This document shows, piece by piece, positions 10,412 to 20,634 of a DNA stretch of 44,863 nucleotides. Position numbers and translations under genes: made by a program. This stretch comes from Acholeplasmataceae bacterium (GTDB lineage: Bacteria > Bacillota_I > Bacilli_A > ML615J-28 > CAG-313). Where the stretch lies: NCBI GenBank assembly GCA_012838545.1, contig DUPC01000049.1, forward strand, positions 1 through 44,863. Direction: 5' to 3'. Under the pieces are notes generated by a model. It was not told the origin of the DNA. It saw only the letters and a program-made list of their open reading frames with translations, and did no database searches. The stretch's first letter is position 1. Each line of letters starts with the position of its first letter.

Positions 10412-12878
10412 AAACAAGTTATCCGCCAAAATCGAAAAATTTGTCACCGAAACGATTTTGGAAGAGAATATCGAGAATATCGTCGGAGAACGTTTTGGTC
10501 GCTATTCCAAATATGTCATCCAAGATCGTGCCTTACCGGATGTCAGAGACGGTTTAAAACCGGTTCAACGGCGCATTCTATATGCTTTATATCGCCTAGG
10601 CATGTTTGCCAATAAGCCTTATAAAAAATCTGCCCGGGTTGTAGGTGATGTCATCGGTAAATTCCATCCCCACGGTGATACCGCTGTTTACGATGCCTTA
10701 ATCCGGATGTCGCAAGACTTTAAGATGTTATTGCCTTTAATTGATGTTCATGGCAACAACGGCAGTATTGACGGCGATCCACCAGCCGCAATGCGTTATA
10801 CCGAGTGTCGGCTGTCAAAACATGCGGAGTTGTTGCTTCAAGACATCAATAAAAGAACAGTTGGTTTGATTCCTAATTTCGACGACGAAGAATTGGAACC
10901 GATTGTTCTGCCCTCCAAATTTCCGAATATCTTGGTAAACGGAGCAACCGGTATTTCCGCTGGTTATGCTACCGATATTCCTCCGCACAATCCCGATGAG
11001 ATTATTGATGCAGTGCTTTATCGGATAAATAACCCTAAAGCCACTTTAGATAATTTGTTGGAAATTGTGAAGGGACCCGACTTTCCGACTGGGGCTATCG
11101 TTCATGGTATCGAGGGCATTCGCAACGCTTATGAGACGGGGCGTGGAAAAATAATCGTCAGGGCCAAAACGGAAATTGATACCAAGAAAACCGAGCATAA
11201 AATAATCATTACCGAGATACCTTACGAAGTCAATAAAGCCAATTTAATCCGTAAGATGAACGATATGATTATTTCCCGGAACGTTGACGGAGTAAGAGCG
11301 ATTCGCGATGAAACCGACCGCCAAGGCTTACGAATTGTCGTCGATGTACGCAAAGATACCAATCCGGAATACATCTTGGATTTCCTATATAAAACAACTG
11401 AATTGCAATCAAATTATAATTTTAATATGGTTGTCATTAACAAGGGTCGTCCAATGCAAATGGGCATCTTGGAGATGATCGATGCCTATATAGCTCACCA
11501 GAAAGAAGTTATTACTAATCGCAGTAACTTCGAACTCGCCAAAGCCGAAAAACGCGCTCATATCGTTGAAGGCTTAATCCAAATGGTTTCGATATTGGAT
11601 GCGGTGATTAGGACGATACGCAATTCGCAAAACAAACGCGATGCGAAAGAAAACATCATGATAAATTACGGTTTCACCGAAATCCAGGCAGAAGCCATTG
11701 TCATGTTGCAATTATATCGTTTAACGAATACTGACATATTTTCCTTGAAAACCGAAGCCAATGAACTTGCACAACAAATCAAGAATTTGAAAAATATCTT
11801 GTCCAGCGAAAAAGTACTTCTAAAATCGATTTGCGAAGAACTAAAAAATGTTAAAGCTTTAATTTCGCAACCGCGTCGTACGCAAATCGAAGAAGAAGTT
11901 AGCACGATAAAAGTCGAACAACGCGAATTGATTTCCAAAGAAGATGTCATGTTGATTATTACCCACCACGGCTATCTCAAACGTTTGTCGAAAAAAGCGT
12001 ATTACTCCACCACTGAGCCTACACGTCTCAAGGAAGGAGATGTCATTTCCGGAATTTATGAAGTAGCCACGACCGACACGCTTTTGCAATTTACCAATTT
12101 GGGTAATTATGTATATCTTCCGATTCATAAAATACCGGAAGTCAAACATCGCGATTTTGGCTACCATGTCAGCACTCTTATCAGCATGGAAGCCAATGAA
12201 AAAATCCTTTATTCAGTGCCTGTTTCCGACTTTAGTGAGGATAAATACATTTTGATTGCCACCAAACTAGGGCTTATCAAACGTATTTCCTTAAGCAAAC
12301 TCGATGTTAACCGCTATTCGAAAGTCCTCAAGGCAACGAAATTGCGCGATGGCGATGAAGTTGTCAGCGCTGATTGTTGCACTGGTGATGATTATGAAGT
12401 CGTAATTGCGACCAAAGACGGTTACATGAATCGTTATGATGCTTCGGAAATTAGTATTTTGGAACCTGCTTCTTTTGGTGTTAAGGCGATTGAACTCAAA
12501 AGCAGACCTGACGATTATGTCGTTTCTGCCAAATACATCAAAGAAAAAGATATTATCATTTTGTTGACTAACCGCGGTAATATCAAACGGATGCGTCCGG
12601 AAGAAATTACCAAGGGAAAGAAAAACCATGTTGGTAAGATGTATTTAAAGATTGTACGTTCCAACATGCATGAAGCTGTTACGATGGATGTCATTCACCA
12701 TAAAAATGCCAATTCCGATTTAGAAAGTTATATCTATTGCGAGGAAGGTTATGTACCAATCGACTATACGATTCTAAGAATTGCAATCGCCGAAAATGGT
12801 CGGAAAATGGTGCCGAGCGACAAAGGCAAACCGCTCGATATCGTTATTCAGCGTAACAATTTTGACATAGAGTTATAA
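10404..12878 (+). CDS. parC: DNA topoisomerase IV subunit A
   Basis: [79 protein letters not shown]; overlaps the parE stop. Confidence 0.92.
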   Translation: MNRNKLSAKIEKFVTETILEENIENIVGERFGRYSKYVIQDRALPDVRDGLKPVQRRILYALYRLGMFANKPYKKSARVVGDVIGKFHPHGDTAVYDALIRMSQDFKMLLPLIDVHGNNGSIDGDPPAAMRYTECRLSKHAELLLQDINKRTVGLIPNFDDEELEPIVLPSKFPNILVNGATGISAGYATDIPPHNPDEIIDAVLYRINNPKATLDNLLEIVKGPDFPTGAIVHGIEGIRNAYETGRGKIIVRAKTEIDTKKTEHKIIITEIPYEVNKANLIRKMNDMIISRNVDGVRAIRDETDRQGLRIVVDVRKDTNPEYILDFLYKTTELQSNYNFNMVVINKGRPMQMGILEMIDAYIAHQKEVITNRSNFELAKAEKRAHIVEGLIQMVSILDAVIRTIRNSQNKRDAKENIMINYGFTEIQAEAIVMLQLYRLTNTDIFSLKTEANELAQQIKNLKNILSSEKVLLKSICEELKNVKALISQPRRTQIEEEVSTIKVEQRELISKEDVMLIITHHGYLKRLSKKAYYSTTEPTRLKEGDVISGIYEVATTDTLLQFTNLGNYVYLPIHKIPEVKHRDFGYHVSTLISMEANEKILYSVPVSDFSEDKYILIATKLGLIKRISLSKLDVNRYSKVLKATKLRDGDEVVSADCCTGDDYEVVIATKDGYMNRYDASEISILEPASFGVKAIELKSRPDDYVVSAKYIKEKDIIILLTNRGNIKRMRPEEITKGKKNHVGKMYLKIVRSNMHEAVTMDVIHHKNANSDLESYIYCEEGYVPIDYTILRIAIAENGRKMVPSDKGKPLDIVIQRNNFDIEL

Positions 12879-12916
12879 AAAATTTTCTGGCCAACATATA
12901 AACATATTGTTTTTTC

Positions 12917-12945
12917 TTGAATATGAAGGGCAATTATGATATAAT
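12917..12945 (+). promoter_or_regulatory. Candidate sigma70 promoter for the S1-der-gpsA operon
   Basis: TTGAAT (12917-12922), 17-nt spacer, TATAAT (12940-12945). Confidence 0.6.
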
Positions 12946-13014
12946 AACTCACGGTATATTTTTTTTTGAACGGACATTTTTAATTTTTTTAAAGAACGAA
13001 AGGGGTTCAACATC

Positions 13015-14469
13015 ATGGACAAATTTGCCTATTACGTAGGACAAGAAGTAACAGGTATCATTAACAATGTTACCAAAACCGCAATCTATCTAATTCTTGA
13101 ATCAGAACTAAGTCAAACTGCTGAAGAAGAACAGGCGACAGAAGAAAAGGGCGGACGCAAAGCCGTAATCTATGTTAACGACATAGAAGGTTTCCAAGAA
13201 AACCAAAATTTACGCGATGTTTATCATGAAGGAGAAGAGTTCAAAGCCCTAGTTAAGCAAATAGGCAAAGACAGGCGCACGGAAGAACCACTTTATATCT
13301 TGTCGACCAAACTTTATGCGCAACGCGAACAATTCACGCAATTTGAGCAGTTACGTGATTCTAGCGAGATAATTAAAGCGACAATCAAAAAGGTGCACAG
13401 CAAAGGCGCAGATGTCTATTATAACGATGTACGTCTTTTCTTGCCGATTCGCAATATCGATTTAAACGAAGCAGCGCTTCGCAAAATGATAAATGAGGAA
13501 ATCGATGTTGTGGTTACAGCCGTAAACCGCGAACGCTTGCTAATTGTAGCTTCCAATAATTTGGCTGAACAAATTAAATATCAACGGGCCAAGGAACAAG
13601 CGCTTGCCAGTTTAGAAGTGGGAATGATTGTCCAAGGCCAAGTAACAAAAATCTTAGATTTTGGAGCCATTGTCAATTTAGGAACTGTTTCCGGATTGCT
13701 TCATCAAAGCGAATTGGCACATAAAAGAATAGCCAAAATAACCGATATTGTCAATGTGGGTGATGAAATAACGGTAAAAATCATTAAACTCCATGAAGAT
13801 CGTATCGGATTATCGATTAAAGCCCTTCAACCTCATCCGTGGGATGTTTTGAAATCCCAATACAATGTGGGTGATGTTTTTGAAGGAACTGTGACAAAAG
13901 TAATTCCTCACGGTTTATTAATTGCTTTAACCGAAGATTACAGCGGTTTAATGCCACGCAACGAATACTCTTGGAATATCAACGAACGTTTAGACGGTCA
14001 AGTCCAAGAAGGCGAAAAGATCAAAGTTAAAATTATGGCAATCGACGATGAACGCCGTCGTATCAGTTTGTCACACCGTGAAACAGTGGAAAATGCTTGG
14101 AACAAAATTAAACTTCGCAGAAATGATGTTATTACCGTAACCTTTGTCGGTTGCGAGGAAAAAGGCGCCAAAGTCGCCTATGGCGATGTCTTTGGTTTTA
14201 TGCCGATTAGCGAAGTTACTTCCACAAGAAGAATCATGCGTGCTGATGAGGTATTTAAAGAAGGCGATTTAATTGATGTCGTTGTTTTAGATGTTGACCC
14301 ACAACGCGCCAAACTCGTTGTAAGCGCCAAAGCTAATGAAGACGCTAAAGAAAAAGAAACATTCGAAAAATACTTTAAAGATCAAGCCAATAAAATGCCG
14401 ACCAATACACTTGGCGATATGCTTGGCGATGCTTTAAAGAAATTTGAAAAGACGAAAAAAGGGAAATAA
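13015..14469 (+). CDS. S1 RNA-binding domain protein (RpsA/YpfD-like)
   Basis: Repeated S1 motifs (GMIVQGQVTKILDFGAIVNLGTVSGLLHQSEL, GDVFEGTVTKVIPHGLLIALTEDYSGLMPRNE); immediately upstream of der-gpsA, as ypfD is near engA-gpsA in B. subtilis. Confidence 0.85.
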   Translation: MDKFAYYVGQEVTGIINNVTKTAIYLILESELSQTAEEEQATEEKGGRKAVIYVNDIEGFQENQNLRDVYHEGEEFKALVKQIGKDRRTEEPLYILSTKLYAQREQFTQFEQLRDSSEIIKATIKKVHSKGADVYYNDVRLFLPIRNIDLNEAALRKMINEEIDVVVTAVNRERLLIVASNNLAEQIKYQRAKEQALASLEVGMIVQGQVTKILDFGAIVNLGTVSGLLHQSELAHKRIAKITDIVNVGDEITVKIIKLHEDRIGLSIKALQPHPWDVLKSQYNVGDVFEGTVTKVIPHGLLIALTEDYSGLMPRNEYSWNINERLDGQVQEGEKIKVKIMAIDDERRRISLSHRETVENAWNKIKLRRNDVITVTFVGCEEKGAKVAYGDVFGFMPISEVTSTRRIMRADEVFKEGDLIDVVVLDVDPQRAKLVVSAKANEDAKEKETFEKYFKDQANKMPTNTLGDMLGDALKKFEKTKKGK

Positions 14470-14472
14470 GCA

Positions 14473-15783
14473 ATGAATCGGGGAATCGTCGCTATCGTAG
14501 GTCGCCCCAATGTGGGTAAATCAAGCTTATTTAACCGGCTGATTCAAAATAAACTTGCGATAACAGATGATCAACCGGGAATTACCCGAGACCGCTTATA
14601 TGGTAAATGTGAGTGGTTGGATCAAGAATTTCATATCATAGACACGGGAGGTATTGAATTAAAAAACCTCCCGTTTATGGAAGAGATTCGTGCTCAAGCA
14701 AGTTTAGCTATTGATGAAGCAGATGTTATTCTTTTTGTGGTTGATGGCCGAGTAGGTGTCACTAATCAAGATATGGACATCATGAATCTCTTATACAAAA
14801 GCAAAAAACCAATAATCGTTGTTGCCAATAAAATCGACAATGTTGATTTGCTGGTTAATGTGTACGAATTTTATAATTTGGGCGTCGAAGAAGTCTATCC
14901 GGTAAGCGCTTTGCACGGAATCGGAATCGGAGACGTTTTGGATCGTTTGGTTCAAATTTTGCCTTATAAAAAGCAAAAAGAAGCCTCCGATGCGATTTCG
15001 TTTGCGATTATTGGCCAACCCAATGTTGGCAAAAGTTCCCTTACCAATGCCATTTTGGGGACCGAGCGGGTAATTGTCAGCACTATTCCGGGAACCACTC
15101 GGGATGCCATTGATACACCATTTGTTCGCGATGGTCGCAACTTCATAGTCATTGATACGGCAGGGATTCGCAAACAAGGGAAAATTTATGAGAATGCAGA
15201 AAAGTACAGCGTTCTGAGGGCATTAAAGGCCATTGAAAGAAGCGATGTTGTTTTGTTGGTATTGGATGGTACTGAGCCTATCGAAGAACAGGATAAACGC
15301 ATCTCTGGGTATGCCCTTGAAGAAAACAAAGCGGTTGTAATTATCGTCAATAAGTGGGACATTGTAGAAAAAGACGATAAGACGATGCAAAAGATGACGG
15401 AAAAGATTCGCAATCATTTTCTCTTTCTTTCCTTTGCACCGGTTATCTTTGTTTCTGCATTAACCAAACAACGGATTCATTTGTTGTTTGAAGCGATTTT
15501 GGCAGTTTATGAAAACTATCAGCGTCGCGTTCCAACCAATGTCTTAAATGAGATTATCATGGAAGCAACTTTAATGAATCAAGCCCCAGATTTTAATGGG
15601 GGAAGAATCCGAATTTATTATGCGACCCAAGTAAATACAGCGCCGCCAACATTTGTCTTATTTGTTAACAATCCCGGTTTTATGCATTTTTCGTATCAGC
15701 GTTATATCGAAAACAAGCTGCGGGAAGCATTTATTTTTGAGGGAACACCGATTAAAATTATCCTAAGAAAGCGGGAAGATTAA
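14473..15783 (+). CDS. der: Ribosome biogenesis GTPase Der (EngA)
   Basis: Two G domains (GRPNVGKSSLFNRL and GQPNVGKSSLTNAILG), NKID and NKWD motifs. Confidence 0.97.
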   Translation: MNRGIVAIVGRPNVGKSSLFNRLIQNKLAITDDQPGITRDRLYGKCEWLDQEFHIIDTGGIELKNLPFMEEIRAQASLAIDEADVILFVVDGRVGVTNQDMDIMNLLYKSKKPIIVVANKIDNVDLLVNVYEFYNLGVEEVYPVSALHGIGIGDVLDRLVQILPYKKQKEASDAISFAIIGQPNVGKSSLTNAILGTERVIVSTIPGTTRDAIDTPFVRDGRNFIVIDTAGIRKQGKIYENAEKYSVLRALKAIERSDVVLLVLDGTEPIEEQDKRISGYALEENKAVVIIVNKWDIVEKDDKTMQKMTEKIRNHFLFLSFAPVIFVSALTKQRIHLLFEAILAVYENYQRRVPTNVLNEIIMEATLMNQAPDFNGGRIRIYYATQVNTAPPTFVLFVNNPGFMHFSYQRYIENKLREAFIFEGTPIKIILRKRED

Positions 15784-16811
15784 TGAGAATAACGATTATG
15801 GGTGCCGGCAGTTGGGGAACTGCTCTTGCCAAGCTCTTGGCAGACAATCAACATAAAGTTTTACTTTATGATCGAGCGCAAAATACCATTGATGAGATTA
15901 ATACCCAACACAGCAACCTTACGAAATTACCGAATAGTTTTTTACCGGAAACTGTCAAAGCAACCACTGATTTGGTTGAAGCGGTTTCCTTTTCCGACAT
16001 CATCGTGATTTCCGTACCGACCAAAGTTATTCGGGGTGTCTTAGGAGAAATTGCCCAAGTTATCAAAACCCCAAAACTTATTGTCAACACCAGCAAAGGT
16101 TTAGAACCCGAAACCCATAAAAGGGTTTCCGAAGTAACCAATGAAGAAATACCGGAAAACCTCCTAAAAGGTTTTGTCGCCTTGACGGGACCGAGTCATG
16201 CGGAGGAGGTAATAATCGGTTTACCGACTCTTGTTTGCAGCGCCAGCGAAAATATTGAAGATGCCAAATTAATTCAAACCCTCTTCAGTAACACCAGCTA
16301 TTTTCGGGTTTATACTTTAACCGATTTAGCCGGCGCGGAACTCGGAGGAGCGTTAAAAAATATTTACGCTATTGCTTCAGGGATGCTTGATGGTATCGGT
16401 TATGGCGATAACGCCCGTGCTGCTTTAATCGCTCGGGCTTTAGTGGAAATGCGTAAACTCGCCATCGCTTTAGGAGCTCAGGAAGAAACCTTATACGGTT
16501 TAACCGGTTTAGGCGATTTGGTGGTAACAACCAGTTCCCGTCATTCCCGCAATTTCCAAGCGGGGGTTAAATTAACCCAAGGCAAGAATTTGAATGAAAC
16601 TATCAATTCCATTCCGATGGTTGTCGAAGGGTTTAGAACTACCTTGGCAGCTTATGAAGCGGCTCGGGAATTGCAAATCGAAACACCGATTATTGATGCA
16701 GTATATAATGTGATTTATTTGCGTCAGGAAGTACAAACGGTGGTAAAGGAATTAATGATGCGTTCCCTAAAAGACGAGTTTATTCCTTTTAAAATGACAA
16801 AAGAAAACTAA
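15783..16811 (+). CDS. gpsA: NAD(P)H-dependent glycerol-3-phosphate dehydrogenase
   Basis: GAGSWGTALAKLLADN, ALTGPSHAEEV, AELGGALKNIYAIASGMLDGIGYGDNARAALIARAL. Confidence 0.96.
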   Translation: MRITIMGAGSWGTALAKLLADNQHKVLLYDRAQNTIDEINTQHSNLTKLPNSFLPETVKATTDLVEAVSFSDIIVISVPTKVIRGVLGEIAQVIKTPKLIVNTSKGLEPETHKRVSEVTNEEIPENLLKGFVALTGPSHAEEVIIGLPTLVCSASENIEDAKLIQTLFSNTSYFRVYTLTDLAGAELGGALKNIYAIASGMLDGIGYGDNARAALIARALVEMRKLAIALGAQEETLYGLTGLGDLVVTTSSRHSRNFQAGVKLTQGKNLNETINSIPMVVEGFRTTLAAYEAARELQIETPIIDAVYNVIYLRQEVQTVVKELMMRSLKDEFIPFKMTKEN

Positions 16812-16835
16812 CATTCCTTTCTAAATTCTTTTGCA

Positions 16836-16866
16836 GGACTTCACTACGGTGAGGTTTTTTTTTATT
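16836..16866 (+). terminator. Rho-independent terminator after gpsA
   Basis: acttcac-tac-ggtgaggttttttttt hairpin plus T-run. Confidence 0.7.
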
Positions 16867-16971
16867 TGGGCTGGTAGACAAAAACTGTCAATATTATTTT
16901 AATAATTATTTACCAAGAAAAAAATCAATTTATTTGTTATATTTGTGAAGAATAAAAATGGAGGTTAAACG

Positions 16972-18897
16972 GTGAAGAAAAGAATTTTAGTTATTTTTAC
17001 TTTGATTTTAGGTTTATTTTTGATTACCTCTTGTTTGAGTCCTCGAGATGAAGTTAAAACCTTTGACGATTATGGTTTATTGAGCGTAAAATCTTTAGAC
17101 CAATTGAAAAAATTGACAAAACCTTCCACAAATTCCGGATGGTGGAGATGGTGGGATTCGAATAAGGAAAAAGCAAGCAACGACTCGCTTGATGGTCCCG
17201 GTGCACCAGAAGCCGAAGGTTCAAGCGGAACCAGCAAAACCAATGTCCAGGTAGAAGGAGTCGATGAATCTGATGTCGTCAAAAACGACGACCGTTACAT
17301 TTACATTGTTAACTACGTCGGTTTAACGATTGTTGATACCGAAACCGAAGAAGTTTATCATCACAATTTTCCAAATTTTAGTCCTAATGAAATCTTCTTA
17401 TATGAAAACTATTTGGTAATGCTCGGAACAGTCTGGGAAGATACCGGAATTTTTTACCCGACGGAAAAAATTGCTGCCGATGTTGAATTTGGCCGTGGTT
17501 GTTTCTATCAATATTATTTCTTTAAAACCATTGTGCTCGATGTGGCTAATCCGGAAAAACCAGAAACAATTCGGGAATTTACTGCCGATGGCAGCTACTA
17601 CCTCCAAGGCCGAATGATTGATAATACGCTTTATTTGGTTTTGCAAAAAAATAACATTTATTTAAGCAAAGAGAATAAAGTTGTATTGCCTTCTTATAGC
17701 GATTCGGCTGAAAGTGTAACCAACAAACCAATAACGCTCGATCAAATTAAAATAATTGGCGGAGACGATTATTACTATTGTTATACTTTATTGGTTTCCT
17801 TTAATGTCGACGAAAAAAGTGCCCCGGATGTCAATGCCTATCTTGGTTATTTCAGCCTTGTTTATTCGTCCGAAAATAATCTCTATGCCACGCGGCTCGC
17901 TTACTTTAACCGAAGAAACGGGGAAAAAGACGGTTATATCAACAATGATTCCCTTAATAATGTTTATTATTATCCTGATTGGCATACGATAATTTACCGC
18001 TTCAACTATCAAAATGGTAAAATGGTTTATCAAGGCAAAGGAATGGTTAAAGGGGAATTGCATAATCAGTTTAGCATGGATGAATATGAAGGGGTATTGC
18101 GGGTGGCGCATACCTATAAGAATTACCTCACCCAAAGTTGGGAATTGAAATCCGAAAGTTTCGTCTCGACCTTTTCGGTTAAAGATGAAAAGGAATTTGA
18201 GTTCCTAGCAAGTGTAGGCGGCATGGGAATCGACGAATTGATTTACAGCGTCCGTTTTGATGGACCGCTTGGGTATATCGTGACCTTCAAAACCATTGAT
18301 CCGCTGTACGTTGTCGACTTAACAAATCCTGAAAAACCAATTGTTAAGAGCGAACTAAAATCTCCGGGCGTCAGCGATTATCTCCACATGATTAATGATA
18401 AATTATTATTGGGCGTAGGCCGGTCGACGGAAGAGACATCCTATGGAGCAACGATAACCAAGGGTGTAAAGGTTTCTCTCTTTGACGTAAGCAATCCGAA
18501 CGAAACCAAAGAAGTGGATATTCTCTTTATGGAAGGACAATACTCTTACACCGAACTTCAATATAACCATAAAGCGCTTCTAACTCTACCGTCAGAACAA
18601 ATCTATGCATTACCGGTTTATTGTTACTATGCAGATTATTCCGAATATCGGCAAGGCATGTATGTCTTTGATGTCGATGTTGATACGCAAAAACTAAACT
18701 ATCGGGGTTTAATATCTCATTTTGACTATTCAAAACCGAACGAACCATACTACTATTATTATTCAAATGTGATTGTTCGCGGTGTCGTTATAGATTATAA
18801 AATCTACACGATTTCCCAATCTTTTGTTGCAATTAACCTACTGGATGACAATTTGACCCATGTTAAATATCTTCATTTAACCACTGACGAAAAGTAA
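16972..18897 (+). CDS. Secreted beta-propeller domain lipoprotein
   Basis: Lipobox-like signal peptide (MKKRILVIFTLILGLFLITSCLS), VQVEGVDESDVVKNDDRYIYIVN typical of the secreted beta-propeller (Beta_propel) family. Confidence 0.75.
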   Translation: MKKRILVIFTLILGLFLITSCLSPRDEVKTFDDYGLLSVKSLDQLKKLTKPSTNSGWWRWWDSNKEKASNDSLDGPGAPEAEGSSGTSKTNVQVEGVDESDVVKNDDRYIYIVNYVGLTIVDTETEEVYHHNFPNFSPNEIFLYENYLVMLGTVWEDTGIFYPTEKIAADVEFGRGCFYQYYFFKTIVLDVANPEKPETIREFTADGSYYLQGRMIDNTLYLVLQKNNIYLSKENKVVLPSYSDSAESVTNKPITLDQIKIIGGDDYYYCYTLLVSFNVDEKSAPDVNAYLGYFSLVYSSENNLYATRLAYFNRRNGEKDGYINNDSLNNVYYYPDWHTIIYRFNYQNGKMVYQGKGMVKGELHNQFSMDEYEGVLRVAHTYKNYLTQSWELKSESFVSTFSVKDEKEFEFLASVGGMGIDELIYSVRFDGPLGYIVTFKTIDPLYVVDLTNPEKPIVKSELKSPGVSDYLHMINDKLLLGVGRSTEETSYGATITKGVKVSLFDVSNPNETKEVDILFMEGQYSYTELQYNHKALLTLPSEQIYALPVYCYYADYSEYRQGMYVFDVDVDTQKLNYRGLISHFDYSKPNEPYYYYYSNVIVRGVVIDYKIYTISQSFVAINLLDDNLTHVKYLHLTTDEK

Positions 18898-18995
18898 CCT
18901 TCAATATTTATAATAATAAATTGTTCCTCCCTGGATCCTCTTTTATGATATAATTATATAGTTGATAATTATGATATCTAAAAGAGGGTGATAAA

Positions 18996-19508
18996 ATGGC
19001 GAAAGAAAAAGCACTTATTGAAGCAATGAAACAAGGCAGCGAAGAAGCTTTCGAAGAAATTTATTATCGCTATCAACATCTTGTGTATTTCGTTATTTAC
19101 GACATTTTGAAGAACAGAAGTTCCAGCGAAGAAGTAATGCAGGACACCTTTTTAAAGATGTATCAAAATATTCATACTTTTGACGGACGCTATTTCCAAG
19201 CATGGTTATTGAAAATTGCCAAAAATCTTGCCATCAATCGTTATAAACAAGAACCCAAAATGGTGGAATTGGCGGATTATTCAGCGGTTGATCAAGCCGA
19301 TCAACAAAATAACACTTTGGAAATGATGCGCGAATTGGAAAGTATTTTATCCCCCAATGAATATCAAGTCGTTATTTTGACGATAGTTTACAATATGAAA
19401 CAAAAAGATATTGCCCAATATCTAGACAAACCTATGGGCACGGTTTCTTGGCTTTACAGTCAAGGAATCAAGAAGTTAAGAAAACATTATCAGAAAGGAG
19501 AAAGATAA
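18996..19508 (+). CDS. ECF-type RNA polymerase sigma factor
   Basis: sigma2 (FEEIYYRYQHLVYFVIYDILKNRSSSEEVMQDTFLKMYQNI) and sigma4 (SPNEYQVVILTIVYNMKQKDIAQYLDKPMGTVSWLYSQGIKKLRKH). Confidence 0.9.
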   Translation: MAKEKALIEAMKQGSEEAFEEIYYRYQHLVYFVIYDILKNRSSSEEVMQDTFLKMYQNIHTFDGRYFQAWLLKIAKNLAINRYKQEPKMVELADYSAVDQADQQNNTLEMMRELESILSPNEYQVVILTIVYNMKQKDIAQYLDKPMGTVSWLYSQGIKKLRKHYQKGER

Positions 19509-19509
19509 G

Positions 19510-20175
19510 GTGCGATTGAAAAAAATTAAAAAAACCATTAAAGACAATTGGAAATTGGGCACCCCCAATGTTCTGGACCAATTAAAACAAAAACTTAGCT
19601 TTTCTCCTGTTAAAACCGTTAAAAAAGGACGACAACTTAAATGGAAGTTTTCTGTTACCTTTGCTTCCTTATTATTCTGTTTAGTTCTTGGAAGTTTATT
19701 ATTAAGGGAATTTGCTTTTCCTAAAAATAAAAACAGCGACATTATAGGAAACGAAGACGGCGGAATCAACGACCAAGATTCTAAATGGAAAAGCGATTCT
19801 GAATTAGATGAAGATCTATCGTATGACACAATCATTAGATATCAGATAGACGGTACCGATTTAACTCAATTGGAAAGCGAAAACGATGAAGTTATCGAAT
19901 TACTCGAAAACTTGCCGGTAAAGTCGATTACTCCGGATTCAATTGCCTTTGAAAATAATGATTCAGCGCCTAAATATGAGCGGGTTTGTATTTACTTAGA
20001 GTTTCCGAATCGAAATTTCAAAATCGTAAATATTAAGGACAAATATTTCTTAATCACTTCCGACAATTTTGAAAAGGAATATTTCGAAGTGACTGATGCT
20101 TCCACGCTTGAAGAGTTTTTAACGAAAAAAAACAAAAACCTTGGTTCGAACAATAACACCAACCAAAATCCATAA
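19510..20175 (+). CDS. Single-pass membrane protein, probable cognate anti-sigma factor
   Basis: Directly follows the ECF sigma gene; cytoplasmic N-terminus, one TM helix (FSVTFASLLFCLVLGSLLL), extracytoplasmic C-terminus; GTG start. Confidence 0.55.
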   Translation: MRLKKIKKTIKDNWKLGTPNVLDQLKQKLSFSPVKTVKKGRQLKWKFSVTFASLLFCLVLGSLLLREFAFPKNKNSDIIGNEDGGINDQDSKWKSDSELDEDLSYDTIIRYQIDGTDLTQLESENDEVIELLENLPVKSITPDSIAFENNDSAPKYERVCIYLEFPNRNFKIVNIKDKYFLITSDNFEKEYFEVTDASTLEEFLTKKNKNLGSNNNTNQNP

Positions 20176-20185
20176 TTTAGGCACC

Positions 20186-20229
20186 AATCCACCTTGTTAT
20201 TCATAAAGTAATAGCGAGGTGGATTTTTT
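20186..20229 (+). terminator. 16-bp hairpin plus T-run; terminator-like and containing the SD of the next gene
   Basis: AATCCACCTTGTTATT (20186-20201) pairs with AATAGCGAGGTGGATT (20210-20225), 8-nt loop, 16 of 16 pairs including 2 G-U, then TTTT before the ATG at 20230. Confidence 0.75.
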
Positions 20230-20466
20230 ATGAATTTCAATAAAGTCTTGCAATTTTTGGCCGATAACAATATCCAACCCGCGGAGTTATTTGCGCTTGT
20301 GGAAAGAGTGCGCACCATGGATTTAACGGACGAAGAAGCGATTAGGAGTGTGATTCGCGAAGTGGCCAAAGTTGCCAATCGTCCGATTGATAAGGCGCAA
20401 GAAAACCGAATTGTCAAAGATATCATGAAAAATGGCATTAATGATAATCTCTTCAACTTATTGTAA
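20230..20466 (+). CDS. SpoVIF-like small protein (stage VI sporulation protein F family)
   Basis: 78 aa with LTDEEAIRSVIREVAKVANRPIDKAQENRIVKDIMKNG, which resembles the SpoVIF family pattern from memory; no search run. Confidence 0.6.
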   Translation: MNFNKVLQFLADNNIQPAELFALVERVRTMDLTDEEAIRSVIREVAKVANRPIDKAQENRIVKDIMKNGINDNLFNLL

Positions 20467-20509
20467 AAAGAGAAAAAATGGGGAAAACACCCCTTTTTCT
20501 TATTTTTTA
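20467..20509 (+). terminator. Rho-independent terminator after the SpoVIF-like gene
   Basis: aaaaaatgggg-aaaaca-cccctttttctt hairpin followed by T-rich sequence. Confidence 0.65.
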
Positions 20510-20578
20510 GAGGATTTTATTTTTTTTCTTTTTGAAGGTTTTTTCTTTGGGGGAAAACGAGCGATTTTATTATTATTT

Positions 20579-20607
20579 TTGACATCTTACCCTTACTGTG
20601 ATATAAT
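20579..20607 (+). promoter_or_regulatory. Consensus sigma70 promoter for the CNNM/HlyC-family gene
   Basis: TTGACA (20579-20584), 17-nt spacer, TATAAT (20602-20607). Confidence 0.8.
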
Positions 20608-20634
20608 CATATGTAAAAGGAAGGTGTTGTTACC

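Noticed and set aside
19992-20456. 154-aa minus-strand ORF across the anti-sigma/SpoVIF-like boundary
   Set aside because: Crosses the hairpin terminator and is antisense to two better-supported ORFs
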